This document shows positions 26,326 to 35,758 of a stretch of DNA of 41,663 nucleotides, in pieces (positions within the stretch are counted from its first letter, which is position 1; every line of letters starts with the position of its first letter). The stretch spans positions 1 through 41,663 of the forward strand of contig SIBS01000006.1 of assembly GCA_009695045.1 (NCBI GenBank), read 5' to 3'. The DNA is from Candidatus Levyibacteriota bacterium (GTDB lineage: Bacteria; Patescibacteriota; Microgenomatia; Levybacterales; UBA12049). A program made the translations under genes and the position numbers. Below the pieces are notes generated by a model, which saw only the letters and a program-made list of their open reading frames with translations, was not told the DNA's origin and made no database searches.

Positions 26326-27630
26326 ATGGCAATGATGAATAACATCGTAGAATTAAATTATCCGATTACGTTTCGAAGCAATGATGCACAACGAATTGGA
26401 GAAAATCTTAAGAATCGTAACTCTATTGTTTTGATTGGAATGAAAAGGGTTGGTATAAGCAACTTTCTGCGTTTTTTTCTTTACCATAATGAAATTGTCC
26501 CGAAATATATAGGTGACAATAAGAGTCATTTATTTATACCAATCGATCTGAATGATTTAGTGGAGCGAGAAACGTATTCATTTTGGCGATTAACCCTAAA
26601 GCGAATTGTTGATGCAACTGCAAAAACAAGTATATCGGGATTAATAAAAAAACGTATTGAATCATTCTTTCTTAGCAGTATTCAGTCTAGAGATCTTTTT
26701 ACTACGATAGATTGCGTTAGGGATGCTCTTGTTTTATTGGTCAATAATAATATTTTGCCAACACTATTTTTTATTCGCTTTGATCGAATGAAGAATGCAA
26801 TTAATCAAGAATTTTTTCATAATTTACAGGGCTTAAAAGATGCAACCCATCAAAATTTAGCGTATGTATTTACCAGTTCTCGTAGCTTGGGAAATATAGC
26901 GCCAGAAGTCTTCACAAAGGCATCTCTTGCTTTTTTTTGCCAAGACATATATATCAAGCCAACTGATAGAAAAGATTCTAAGATAATATTTAAGACATAT
27001 AGTGCAAATTATCGATTAAGCATGGATCCTGCCATCGAGGAAGCTTTTTTTGATATCGTGGACGGATATGTCCAGTATTTGCATTTGGCGCTTATATTTC
27101 TTCATGAGGCAAAGTTGCCAGTAAAAACAAGAGTAGAACTTTTTGATGGATTATTAAATGATGAACGAATATATTTGCAATCAGAGGAGCTGTGGGAGAG
27201 TCTGATTTTAGAGGAGAAAAATGTTCTTTTATGCGTTAGTAAGGGAAAGGATGTTTCAAGAGATAGCAGGATGATTGCTAGATACTTATGGGATACAGGA
27301 TTTATAATTGAAAAAAATAATAAAAGAACTTTATTCTCTCCATTGTTCGGACTATTTCTAAAGCAACAAGAGTTAAAAGAGAATAAGGAGGGAATAGATT
27401 TTACAAAAAAAGAGCATCTTCTTTTTACATATCTTTCTGAGAATAAAAATAATATATGCGAGCGTGAAAAAATAGTAGAAGCGGTTTGGCCAGAAATGGA
27501 AGAAATGGGTGTTTCTGATTGGGCAATAGATAGGCTTGTGGCTCGTGTTAGGGGCAAGTTAAGGCTTCAAAAAAGCAATCAAGCAATACAAACCATAAGA
27601 ACAAGGGGATACAAGTTAATCATGTTATAG
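26326..27630 (+). CDS. P-loop ATPase-like (STAND/ORC-like) protein with C-terminal OmpR/PhoB-type winged helix
   Basis: IVLIGMKRVGISNFLRFF degenerate Walker A; C-terminal FTKKEHLLFTYLSENKNNICEREKIVEAVWPE...DRLVARVRGKLRLQKSNQAIQTIRTRGYKLIML (Trans_reg_C). Start uncertain (26299, 26326 or 26332). Confidence 0.8.
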   Translation: MAMMNNIVELNYPITFRSNDAQRIGENLKNRNSIVLIGMKRVGISNFLRFFLYHNEIVPKYIGDNKSHLFIPIDLNDLVERETYSFWRLTLKRIVDATAKTSISGLIKKRIESFFLSSIQSRDLFTTIDCVRDALVLLVNNNILPTLFFIRFDRMKNAINQEFFHNLQGLKDATHQNLAYVFTSSRSLGNIAPEVFTKASLAFFCQDIYIKPTDRKDSKIIFKTYSANYRLSMDPAIEEAFFDIVDGYVQYLHLALIFLHEAKLPVKTRVELFDGLLNDERIYLQSEELWESLILEEKNVLLCVSKGKDVSRDSRMIARYLWDTGFIIEKNNKRTLFSPLFGLFLKQQELKENKEGIDFTKKEHLLFTYLSENKNNICEREKIVEAVWPEMEEMGVSDWAIDRLVARVRGKLRLQKSNQAIQTIRTRGYKLIML

Positions 27631-27756
27631 TCGGGAATAATACGGTAAATTATCGGGAATTAAATTAGTCATTAATATTAGGCATACTAATTATAATAGT
27701 TAAGTTTATCTAAGAGTATTCATTATGGGACTATTGTGTGCTACAATTAGCCTCAT

Positions 27757-30033
27757 ATGGATAAGGCATATAATCATAAGCATGCAGAGGAAAAATGGTA
27801 TGATTTTTGGGAAAAATCAGGATTTTTTAAGCCAGAAGTTAATCCACTAGGAAAGCCATATACGATAGTTCTCCCACCACCTAATGCAAGTGGAAAAATG
27901 CACATAGGTAATGTGTTAATGATAGCAATTGAAGATATACTAATTCGATGGCATCGGATGAAGGGTTATTCTGCCTTGTGGATTCCCGGATCTGATCATG
28001 CTGGCGCAGAAACGCAAATCACCTTTGAAAGAGAGCTTAAAAAACAAGGAAAATCTCGATTTTCATATAATAGAACTGAGCTTTATCAGGCGATATGGGG
28101 TTTTGTTCAGGAGAATAAGAATGTTATTAAGAAGCAAATCCGTCAAATGGGCGCAAGCGTTGATTGGGATAGGTATGCTTTCACACTGGACGATAAGGCT
28201 ATATCTATTGTTCATAATACTTTTAGAAAATTAGCGAAGGATAATCTAATATATAGGGGAGATTACATGGTGAATTATTGCACCAAGTGTGGAACAACAT
28301 ACTCTGATGTTGAGCTGAGGCATGAAGAGCGAAAAGACCCTCTATATTATTTAAAATATGGACCATTTGTTTTAGCTACGGTTCGTCCTGAAACAAAATT
28401 TGGAGATACAGCTATTGCCGTTAATCCAGGAGACAAGAGGTATAAAGATTGGATTGGAAAAGAAGTAGAAGTTGAAGGTTTAAATGGCAAATTTAATCTA
28501 AGAGTAATTGCAGATAATTTTGTCGATCCTTTATTTGGAACTGGCGTGGTAAAAGTAACTCCTGCGCATGATAAAAATGATTATGACGCTTCACTTCGTC
28601 ATAATCTTGAAATAAAACCGGTTATTGACATGGATGGCAAATTAAATGAAAAAGCAGGTAAGTATCAAGGGCTAAGTGTTTTAGAGGGGAGAAAAAGAGT
28701 GGTCGCTGATTTAAGAGATGGAAATCTTCTAGAAAAAATAGATGAGAATTATGTCCATAATGTCACTCTTTGTAAAGCTGGTCATGATATAGAGCCTATG
28801 GTTTTGCCAAATTGGTTTATAAAAGTTGATGACAAAAAAAAATCTTTAAAAAAACCAGCATTTGATGTGGTAAAAAAAGGATTAGTAAAAATATATCCTA
28901 AATGGAGAGAGATAACTTATACCCGTTGGATAGATGAGATGCATGATTGGCCAATTTCTCGTCAAAATGTATGGGGAATTCAAATCCCCGTATGGTATGA
29001 GGTGGTTGATCCAAATAAATTTTATATATGGTTTATAGATAAAAATAATGAATATAGGCATGGAAATTTAGGAAAGCTTTTAGATCAAGATTTTAAGATC
29101 GATGAAATAATTAGTGGTTTACAAAGAGTTCTTGCAATGGCAAATGTTTCTTGGGTTTTCGCTGATGATAAAGATGACGGCAAGATATACTTTCCAGAGA
29201 CAGACACGTTTGATACATGGTTTTCATCTGGACAGTGGCCAATTGCGACACTCGGATATCCAGAATCTTCTGATTTTAAGAAATTTTATCCAACAAGCGT
29301 ATTGGAAACTGGATGGGAAATACTTCGATTATGGGTATCTCGTATGGTCATGCTAGGCATATATATCACTGGTAAGCCTCCATTTCATTCTGTATACCTA
29401 CATGGAATCGTAAGAGCTCTAGATGGACGAAAGATGAGTAAAAGCCTAGGCAATGTAATAAACCCTGATGAATATATAGATCAGTATGGTGTTGATGCAC
29501 TTCGTATGGGGCTTATTGCTGGCACTGCAAACGGTAAAGATTTTACATTTCCCAAAGACAGAGTTATTGCTTATAAACATTTTGCAAATAAAATTTGGAA
29601 TATGGGAAGATTTATTCTCGTAATGATAAATGAATATAATGTAGAGATAATATCGCTTAATTCAATTGACTCAAAAAAATTTACTAAAGAAGATAAGGCG
29701 ATTCTTAAAGATGTGCGTAAAGTTGTAGGAAAAGTTGATATTTCTCTCGGAAAGTATCGTTTTGCAGATGCCGGAGAAGAGATATATCAGTTTATGTGGC
29801 ATACTATTGCAGATAAATACATAGAGCAAGTAAAAAATAGAGATGATAAGCAAATTGCACTCACAGTCCTACTGCATGTATATAAAACATGTTTAAAATT
29901 ACTCCATCCATTTATGCCTTATGTTACAGAAGAGCTATATCAATATATGCCAAAAGAAGCAAGTGAACCTAATTCGATTATGATTGCAAATTGGCCTATT
30001 TATGAAAAATCAACTAGTTTCAATGCTAAGTAA
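27757..30033 (+). CDS. valS: Valyl-tRNA synthetase
   Basis: PPPNASGKMHIGNVL (HIGH), WIPGSDHAGAETQ, DTWFSSGQWPIATLGYPE, DGRKMSKSLGNVINP (KMSKS). Confidence 0.97.
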   Translation: MDKAYNHKHAEEKWYDFWEKSGFFKPEVNPLGKPYTIVLPPPNASGKMHIGNVLMIAIEDILIRWHRMKGYSALWIPGSDHAGAETQITFERELKKQGKSRFSYNRTELYQAIWGFVQENKNVIKKQIRQMGASVDWDRYAFTLDDKAISIVHNTFRKLAKDNLIYRGDYMVNYCTKCGTTYSDVELRHEERKDPLYYLKYGPFVLATVRPETKFGDTAIAVNPGDKRYKDWIGKEVEVEGLNGKFNLRVIADNFVDPLFGTGVVKVTPAHDKNDYDASLRHNLEIKPVIDMDGKLNEKAGKYQGLSVLEGRKRVVADLRDGNLLEKIDENYVHNVTLCKAGHDIEPMVLPNWFIKVDDKKKSLKKPAFDVVKKGLVKIYPKWREITYTRWIDEMHDWPISRQNVWGIQIPVWYEVVDPNKFYIWFIDKNNEYRHGNLGKLLDQDFKIDEIISGLQRVLAMANVSWVFADDKDDGKIYFPETDTFDTWFSSGQWPIATLGYPESSDFKKFYPTSVLETGWEILRLWVSRMVMLGIYITGKPPFHSVYLHGIVRALDGRKMSKSLGNVINPDEYIDQYGVDALRMGLIAGTANGKDFTFPKDRVIAYKHFANKIWNMGRFILVMINEYNVEIISLNSIDSKKFTKEDKAILKDVRKVVGKVDISLGKYRFADAGEEIYQFMWHTIADKYIEQVKNRDDKQIALTVLLHVYKTCLKLLHPFMPYVTEELYQYMPKEASEPNSIMIANWPIYEKSTSFNAK

Positions 30034-30433
30034 ATTAACGAATATTTACCTAATTATCCCCGAATTTATTAATAAATTTAAGGTTCCTAAGGCTATTAAC
30101 TTTTTTTATAACTGGAAATCATTTTTGAGATATTTGGGTATAGGGTTATCATTAATCATTTTACTAGCAATATGTTTTGGAATAGTAAATATATTTATTC
30201 TTCAGAAGAAAAAAAGTGCTATTGAAATAAAGCGTAGAGAAATATATATGCAAATATCTCATTGGCAAAAAATAGAAAATAAGTATTCTGGATACAGAGA
30301 TGCTAATTTTACACTTGCTGCGCTTGAATATCAGTTGGGAGACTATGTTAAGGCGAAGTTTTATTTGAATAAAGCTTTATTACTTGATCCAAACTTTGAA
30401 TTAGGGAGAAAATTAGAGAAAAAATTACAATAA
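30023..30433 (+). CDS. TPR-containing small membrane-anchored protein
   Basis: Single TM (YLGIGLSLIILLAICFGIVNIFI) then YRDANFTLAALEYQLGDYVKAKFYLNKALLLDPNFELGR. Likely start MLSKLTN at 30023, overlapping the valS stop. Confidence 0.7.
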   Translation: MLSKLTNIYLIIPEFINKFKVPKAINFFYNWKSFLRYLGIGLSLIILLAICFGIVNIFILQKKKSAIEIKRREIYMQISHWQKIENKYSGYRDANFTLAALEYQLGDYVKAKFYLNKALLLDPNFELGRKLEKKLQ

Positions 30434-31123
30434 TTACTCTTTTTTATCTTCTTCTGTTACTTCCTCTGTCTTTAATGCTTCTTCCTCTCCTGAAGTGTTT
30501 TCTTCCTCGGTAGCAGTTTCTGCAGCGGCAGCTTCTTCTGCTATTAATTCTTTTGTTTCGTCGCTGATTAAATCGTCTATCTTAGCTACGATTTGACTTA
30601 GTTCTGAAATGATAGTAACTCCCTCTGGTGCTTTTATGTCCTCGACTGTTACTTGATCATCGATCTCAGATAAATGTTCTACGTTTATCTCAAATTTTTC
30701 TGGTAATTCTGCTGGAAGAGCTTCAACTTCAACTTCTGAAATAGGTTGCAATAGTAATCCAATCTTTTCACTAACAGCAATAGGTATGCCTACCATGATC
30801 ACTGGTATCATGGATTTAATTTTTTCTTTAAGATTTACTTGGTAAAAATTTACATGAAGAACTTTCCGACTAAGTGGTTCCTTGTGATAGTTTTGTACTA
30901 GAACTGGTTTTTTTTCTCCGTTTATTTCTATGTCGATAAGTCCAGTTTGACCTACTTCTTTAAAAAGTGGATTAAAATCCTCTTCTTTTATCTGTATAGA
31001 TGTTGATATTACGCTTTTGCCATAGATATTAGCGGGAATAAATCCTTCTCTTCGTAGTTTTCTTACTTTTTTTCCAACAATTTCTCGTTTTTGTGCCTGT
31101 AATAACGGTCGTTGATTTGCCAT
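30434..31123 (-). CDS. rplY: 50S ribosomal protein L25 / general stress protein Ctc
   Basis: LLQAQKREIVGKKVRKLRREGFIPANIYGKS; KPVLVQNYHKEPLSRKVLHVNFYQVN; acidic C-terminal tail. Confidence 0.93.
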   Translation of the reverse strand: MANQRPLLQAQKREIVGKKVRKLRREGFIPANIYGKSVISTSIQIKEEDFNPLFKEVGQTGLIDIEINGEKKPVLVQNYHKEPLSRKVLHVNFYQVNLKEKIKSMIPVIMVGIPIAVSEKIGLLLQPISEVEVEALPAELPEKFEINVEHLSEIDDQVTVEDIKAPEGVTIISELSQIVAKIDDLISDETKELIAEEAAAAETATEEENTSGEEEALKTEEVTEEDKKE

Positions 31124-31130
31124 ATCCTAT

Positions 31131-31159
31131 ATTATACAAAATTAGCAAGCAGGAATCAA
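31131..31159 (-). promoter_or_regulatory. rplY promoter TTGATT-N17-TATAAT
   Basis: -35 complement at 31154..31159, 17-nt spacer, -10 complement at 31131..31136; only 7 nt from the start codon. Confidence 0.6.
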
Positions 31160-31196
31160 GATGCAACATGGCATGAGTGCTATAATAGGCTATTGT

Positions 31197-31682
31197 ATGA
31201 GAGTTTTAGGCATTGACCCAGGTATTGGAAGGACAGGATGGGGAGTAGTGGAAGATGCCTTAGGAAGTAAGGTGAAAGTAATTGCTTTTGGCTGCATAGA
31301 AACTCTTGCTAGAACAGACCTTTCGATTAGGATAGAACAGGTCTTTGATGGCATAATTGAGATTATTGATAGATATAAGCCTCAGGCTGTTTCAGTTGAA
31401 GACTTATTCTTTAATACGAATGTTAGCACAGCTTTGATTGTGGGACAGGCTCGAGGAGTCGTACTCCTTGCATCTGCGAAACACAATATTCCCGTCTCCT
31501 CATATACGCCACTTCAGGTTAAGATAGCGCTTACTGGGTATGGTAGGGCTGAAAAAATGCAAGTAGGTAAGATGGTAAAAGTAATGTTAAATCTTTCAGA
31601 AGTGCCAAAGCCAGATGATACAGCAGATGCTCTTGCGATTGGATTGACTCATCTTTTTTCATATAAATTAAAGGAGAAATAG
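31197..31682 (+). CDS. ruvC: Crossover junction endodeoxyribonuclease RuvC
   Basis: MRVLGIDPGIGRTGWGVVE; VEDLFFNTNVSTALIVGQARGVVLLA; KPDDTADALAIGLTH. Track start 31161 is likely too early. Confidence 0.96.
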   Translation: MRVLGIDPGIGRTGWGVVEDALGSKVKVIAFGCIETLARTDLSIRIEQVFDGIIEIIDRYKPQAVSVEDLFFNTNVSTALIVGQARGVVLLASAKHNIPVSSYTPLQVKIALTGYGRAEKMQVGKMVKVMLNLSEVPKPDDTADALAIGLTHLFSYKLKEK

Positions 31683-31768
31683 ATAAATATAAATAATTTT
31701 TTTATCCGAAGATTCCTAGTTTAATTATAGAGTTTTTATAAGATGGTAATCTGATATAATCAAGCGTA

Positions 31769-32338
31769 ATGATTGGGTCACTTTATGGCAAAGTAGAGCT
31801 ACGTGATGCTCCTTATATTTTAGTAAATGTACAAGGTGTTGGGTATCGTGTTCTTGTATCATCTGGAACTTTGGGAAAAGCTAAGCAGGATTCAGACATA
31901 AAACTCTATACATATGCCTATATTAGAGAGGACGCATTAGATTTATTTGGATTTGAACAAATACAAGACCTTAAATTATTTGAGCGGTTACTTAGTGTTT
32001 CTGGTATTGGGCCAAAAACAGCAATGAATGTTTTTTCAATAGGTCCTCGATCATCTATCATAGATGCAATTATTAAAGGGGATGTTTCCTTTTTTACTTC
32101 AGTACCAAGATTAGGCAAGAAAAATGCACAAAAGATTATTATCGAATTGCGTGGAAAATTTGAGGGAGTAGGAGAGTTAGATTTAACTTCCCAAGATGAA
32201 GATGAAGATGTTATAGATGCACTTAAGCATTTTGGATTTACTCCTCAAGAGGCAAGATTATCTTTACAAAACATAGAAATAGATGGTAAAACCTTAGAAG
32301 AAAAAGTAAAGCTAGCATTACGGAGCGTTAAAAAATAA
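31769..32338 (+). CDS. ruvA: Holliday junction DNA helicase subunit RuvA
   Basis: MIGSLYGKVELRDAPYILVNVQGVGYRVLVS; LLSVSGIGPKTAMNVFS; VPRLGKKNAQKIIIELRGK. Confidence 0.95.
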   Translation: MIGSLYGKVELRDAPYILVNVQGVGYRVLVSSGTLGKAKQDSDIKLYTYAYIREDALDLFGFEQIQDLKLFERLLSVSGIGPKTAMNVFSIGPRSSIIDAIIKGDVSFFTSVPRLGKKNAQKIIIELRGKFEGVGELDLTSQDEDEDVIDALKHFGFTPQEARLSLQNIEIDGKTLEEKVKLALRSVKK

Positions 32339-32348
32339 GTCATAGATT

Positions 32349-33362
32349 ATGAGCGATGATATTGTAAAAATACCAAAAAATGAAGTTGAGCCAGAAGAAG
32401 AGGTGTTATTTACATCTCTTAGGGCTCAAAACTGGCAAGAGTTTCATGGTCAACCAGTAGTTAAGGAATCGCTTCAAATTTCAATAACTGCTGCTAAAAA
32501 AAGAGACGAGGCAATAGAGCATGTTTTACTCTATGGTCCTCCGGGATTGGGAAAAACAACATTATCACATATTATTGCAAGAGAAATGGGAAGCAATATT
32601 AAGGTGACCTCTGGTCCCGCAATTGAAAGAGCGGGAGATCTGGCATCTATCCTTACTAATCTAGAAAAGGGAGACATTTTATTTATTGATGAAATTCATA
32701 GGTTAAATAAAGTAGTAGAGGAAACACTATATCCAGCAATGGAAGACTATTGTTTAGATATTGTTATGGGTAAGGGTCCTTCTGCTAGAACGCTTCGTCT
32801 TGATTTACCTCAATTTACTATAATTGGTGCTACAACTCGGGTTGGATTACTTTCAGCACCTCTTCGTGACAGGTTTGGAGTAGTTCATCGTTTGGTATTT
32901 TATACGCCTAAGGAGTTAGAGGTAATTATAGTTCGTGCTTCAGAAAAAATGCATCTTGTTATAGATAGTGTTAGCGTGCGAGAGATTTCAAGGAGAGCAA
33001 GGGGAACCCCTCGTATTGCTCTTAAAATATTGAAGAGAGTTCGTGATTACGCATCTGTAAAAGGCGAAGGAGAAATAACTCCACATTTTACACTCAATGC
33101 GCTAGATATGCTCGAAGTTGATAATCTGGGATTAGACAGTTCTGATAAGCGCGTTTTAGATGCAATTATTCATAAGCACGGTGGTGGTCCGGTGGGAGTT
33201 GAGACGATTGCCTCAACAATAGCTGAAGACGTAAGAACAATTGAGGACATGATTGAGCCATATCTCATGCAGATAGGATTTATTAGAAGAACTCCTCGTG
33301 GGAGAATTGCTACAAAAGCAGCATATGATCATATAGGAATAGTATATCCAGAATCAATTTAG
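32349..33362 (+). CDS. ruvB: Holliday junction DNA helicase subunit RuvB
   Basis: [67 protein letters not shown]. Confidence 0.98.
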   Translation: MSDDIVKIPKNEVEPEEEVLFTSLRAQNWQEFHGQPVVKESLQISITAAKKRDEAIEHVLLYGPPGLGKTTLSHIIAREMGSNIKVTSGPAIERAGDLASILTNLEKGDILFIDEIHRLNKVVEETLYPAMEDYCLDIVMGKGPSARTLRLDLPQFTIIGATTRVGLLSAPLRDRFGVVHRLVFYTPKELEVIIVRASEKMHLVIDSVSVREISRRARGTPRIALKILKRVRDYASVKGEGEITPHFTLNALDMLEVDNLGLDSSDKRVLDAIIHKHGGGPVGVETIASTIAEDVRTIEDMIEPYLMQIGFIRRTPRGRIATKAAYDHIGIVYPESI

Positions 33363-33382
33363 TTAAAAACATAAATATCTAT

Positions 33383-35743
33383 TTACCACGCAAGGTGGAA
33401 TATCTCTCTGGTAAATGGAGTCAATGTAATTAGTATTTGCATAACAATAGTTCCAATAGTAGCATATAGAAGGAAAAAATTAATCTCTTTTCCTTTCTTA
33501 CCCCTTATAATATATGCTAGAAATAGATGACAAATAACAAGTAAATTAAATATGCATGTTCTTGCAAAGTCTTCTGATCCATTACGAAGCAGTAATAGAA
33601 AAACTCCAAGTAAAAAAATCGCAATAGAAAAACCTAATATGCTGATATTGATAATATTTTTTTTGGATAAAATAGGCTCTTTTGGATTTCTTGGTTTTTG
33701 CATAAGTAGTCCTATGTTTTTTGTATCACTAGCAAGTGCTAATGCGGGCAAGCCATCGGAAACAATATTTATCCATAGTATTTGGACAGGAAGAAGAGGA
33801 GATGGTATTCCGAGAATTACTCCGAAGAGAATAAGGGATAGCTCTGATAGATTATTTGCCAGTAAATAGATGACTGCTTTAATTATATTATTATAAATAT
33901 GTCTGCCCTCCTCAACGGCTTCTATTAGCGTATTAAAGTTATCATCCACAAGAATAATATCACTAGCTTCTTTAGCAACATCTGTTCCGGTCACACCCAT
34001 AGCGATACCAACATCAGCTTTTTTTAAAGCAAGTGAATCATTGACTCCATCTCCTGTTACTCCCACAACATAGCCTAGATTTTTATATACAGAAACAAGA
34101 CGTAATTTATCTTCTGGTTTTGTTCGTGCAAATACACGAATTCTTGGAAGTATTTTTTCAAGTTCAATATCTGAAATTTTTTCAAGTTCGGCACCAGTAA
34201 TAATATCTTCATCATTTTCAATTAACCCTATTTCCTTAGCAATGGCTAGGGCGGTAATCTTGCTGTCTCCAGTAACCATAATTGTTGTTATTCCTGCTTG
34301 TTTTGCCTGTAAAACTGTTGCACTTGCCTCTATTCGAGGAGGATCATAGATACAAACAAACCCTAGAAATATAAGATTATTTTCCAGATCATCTCTTTTT
34401 TTTGTTTTTTCTTTAATAATTTTTGTTCCAAATCCAATAATTCTTAGCCCCTTTATTGCATATGAATTGAATTTATCTGTAATTTTTAATTTTTCTTCAT
34501 CTGAAATTATACTTTTTGAGAGAATTGCCTCAGGAGCTCCGCGAACAAATACATTAATTTCGCCTTTATTAATAAAAACGGTAGTTACAGTTCTGGTCAG
34601 ACTATCAAAAATAAATTCATCTATTATTTCCCCATTATTTTTAAGGTATTCTGTGTCTGTACCCATTTTTTTTGCCCAAAATAGAAGTGCGCCATCCGTC
34701 TTATCTCCTAGTGTGTCGAATTCACCAGTTTTACCCTTTTCGATTAATGATGATGTATTACCTAGGACGCAAGCATACATAATGTAGCTTAGATACTCTT
34801 TTTTTGGAGCCCAATATTCTTTTACGCGCATTATATTTTGTGTTAGAGTGCCCGTTTTATCAATTAGTAATATTTGAATATTTCCCAATGTTTCTATGGC
34901 TGCCATTTTTCTAACTATGGTATTTTTTTTAGCCATATTATTTGTTCCAATTGCTAGGGCAACGGTGATGACTGAGGGTAGTCCCTCTGGAATCGCTGCT
35001 ACGCCTATACTTATGGATAAAAGAATTAATGATTCAATATCATTATGTCTAATTATGCCAAGGGGAATAAGTAGAAATGAAATAAGCATAACAATCACAG
35101 ATATTATCTTGCCTAATGTTATAAGGCGAATTTCTAGAGGTGTTTTTTCTATTTCAATTGACTCAAGTATTTTTGCAATTTGTCCAAGACGTGTTTGGAT
35201 ACCAATGTTGGTAACCTTAATCCTGCAGTGTCCTCTTATAAGTAATGTGCCCTTGTATACTTCATCTTTGTATTTTTTCCCAATAGGAAGCGACTCTCCT
35301 GTTAGTAGTGATTCATCAACTTCTATCTCTGGTTGTGTTATTACGATTCCGTCTGCGGGAATATACTCTCCTTCAGTTATAATAATAATATCTTCTGGTA
35401 CTATTCCAATTGTTGAAATTTGTTGTTCTTTGTCATTTCGAATGACTCTTGATACAAAGGATGTGAGTTTTTTTAATTTTTCTAAAGATTTTTCTGCTTT
35501 ATATTCTTGAAAGAATCCAAAAATTGCATTAATTAAAATTATTGCAAGAATAAGAATCCCATCAGTAATATCATTAATAATGAATGAAAATAAAGATGCT
35601 AGAAAAAGAATGCCATTGATAAAAGTTGGAAATTGCGAAAATAATAATGAAAGAATTGTAAATCTTTTCTCAATAATAATCTCATTTTTTCCAAAAGTAT
35701 GAATTTTTTCTAAAACTTGAGCAGATGTTAGTCCTGGCTCCAT
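33383..35743 (-). CDS. Cation-transporting P-type ATPase (P2-type, Ca2+-ATPase-like)
   Basis: DESLLTGESLP, LLIDKTGTLTQN, VTGDGVNDSLALKKADVGIAMGVTGTDVAKEASDIILVDDNF. Confidence 0.95.
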   Translation of the reverse strand: MEPGLTSAQVLEKIHTFGKNEIIIEKRFTILSLLFSQFPTFINGILFLASLFSFIINDITDGILILAIILINAIFGFFQEYKAEKSLEKLKKLTSFVSRVIRNDKEQQISTIGIVPEDIIIITEGEYIPADGIVITQPEIEVDESLLTGESLPIGKKYKDEVYKGTLLIRGHCRIKVTNIGIQTRLGQIAKILESIEIEKTPLEIRLITLGKIISVIVMLISFLLIPLGIIRHNDIESLILLSISIGVAAIPEGLPSVITVALAIGTNNMAKKNTIVRKMAAIETLGNIQILLIDKTGTLTQNIMRVKEYWAPKKEYLSYIMYACVLGNTSSLIEKGKTGEFDTLGDKTDGALLFWAKKMGTDTEYLKNNGEIIDEFIFDSLTRTVTTVFINKGEINVFVRGAPEAILSKSIISDEEKLKITDKFNSYAIKGLRIIGFGTKIIKEKTKKRDDLENNLIFLGFVCIYDPPRIEASATVLQAKQAGITTIMVTGDSKITALAIAKEIGLIENDEDIITGAELEKISDIELEKILPRIRVFARTKPEDKLRLVSVYKNLGYVVGVTGDGVNDSLALKKADVGIAMGVTGTDVAKEASDIILVDDNFNTLIEAVEEGRHIYNNIIKAVIYLLANNLSELSLILFGVILGIPSPLLPVQILWINIVSDGLPALALASDTKNIGLLMQKPRNPKEPILSKKNIINISILGFSIAIFLLGVFLLLLRNGSEDFARTCIFNLLVICHLFLAYIIRGKKGKEINFFLLYATIGTIVMQILITLTPFTREIFHLAW

Positions 35744-35758
35744 AATGATAATTGTAGC

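Noticed and set aside
27102-27557. 151-aa minus-strand ORF
   Set aside because: Antisense to the winged-helix regulator; Ser/Phe-rich low-information translation.
34896-35510. 204-aa plus-strand ORF antisense to the P-type ATPase
   Set aside because: The minus-strand frame carries all P-type ATPase motifs; the antisense product has no recognisable domain.
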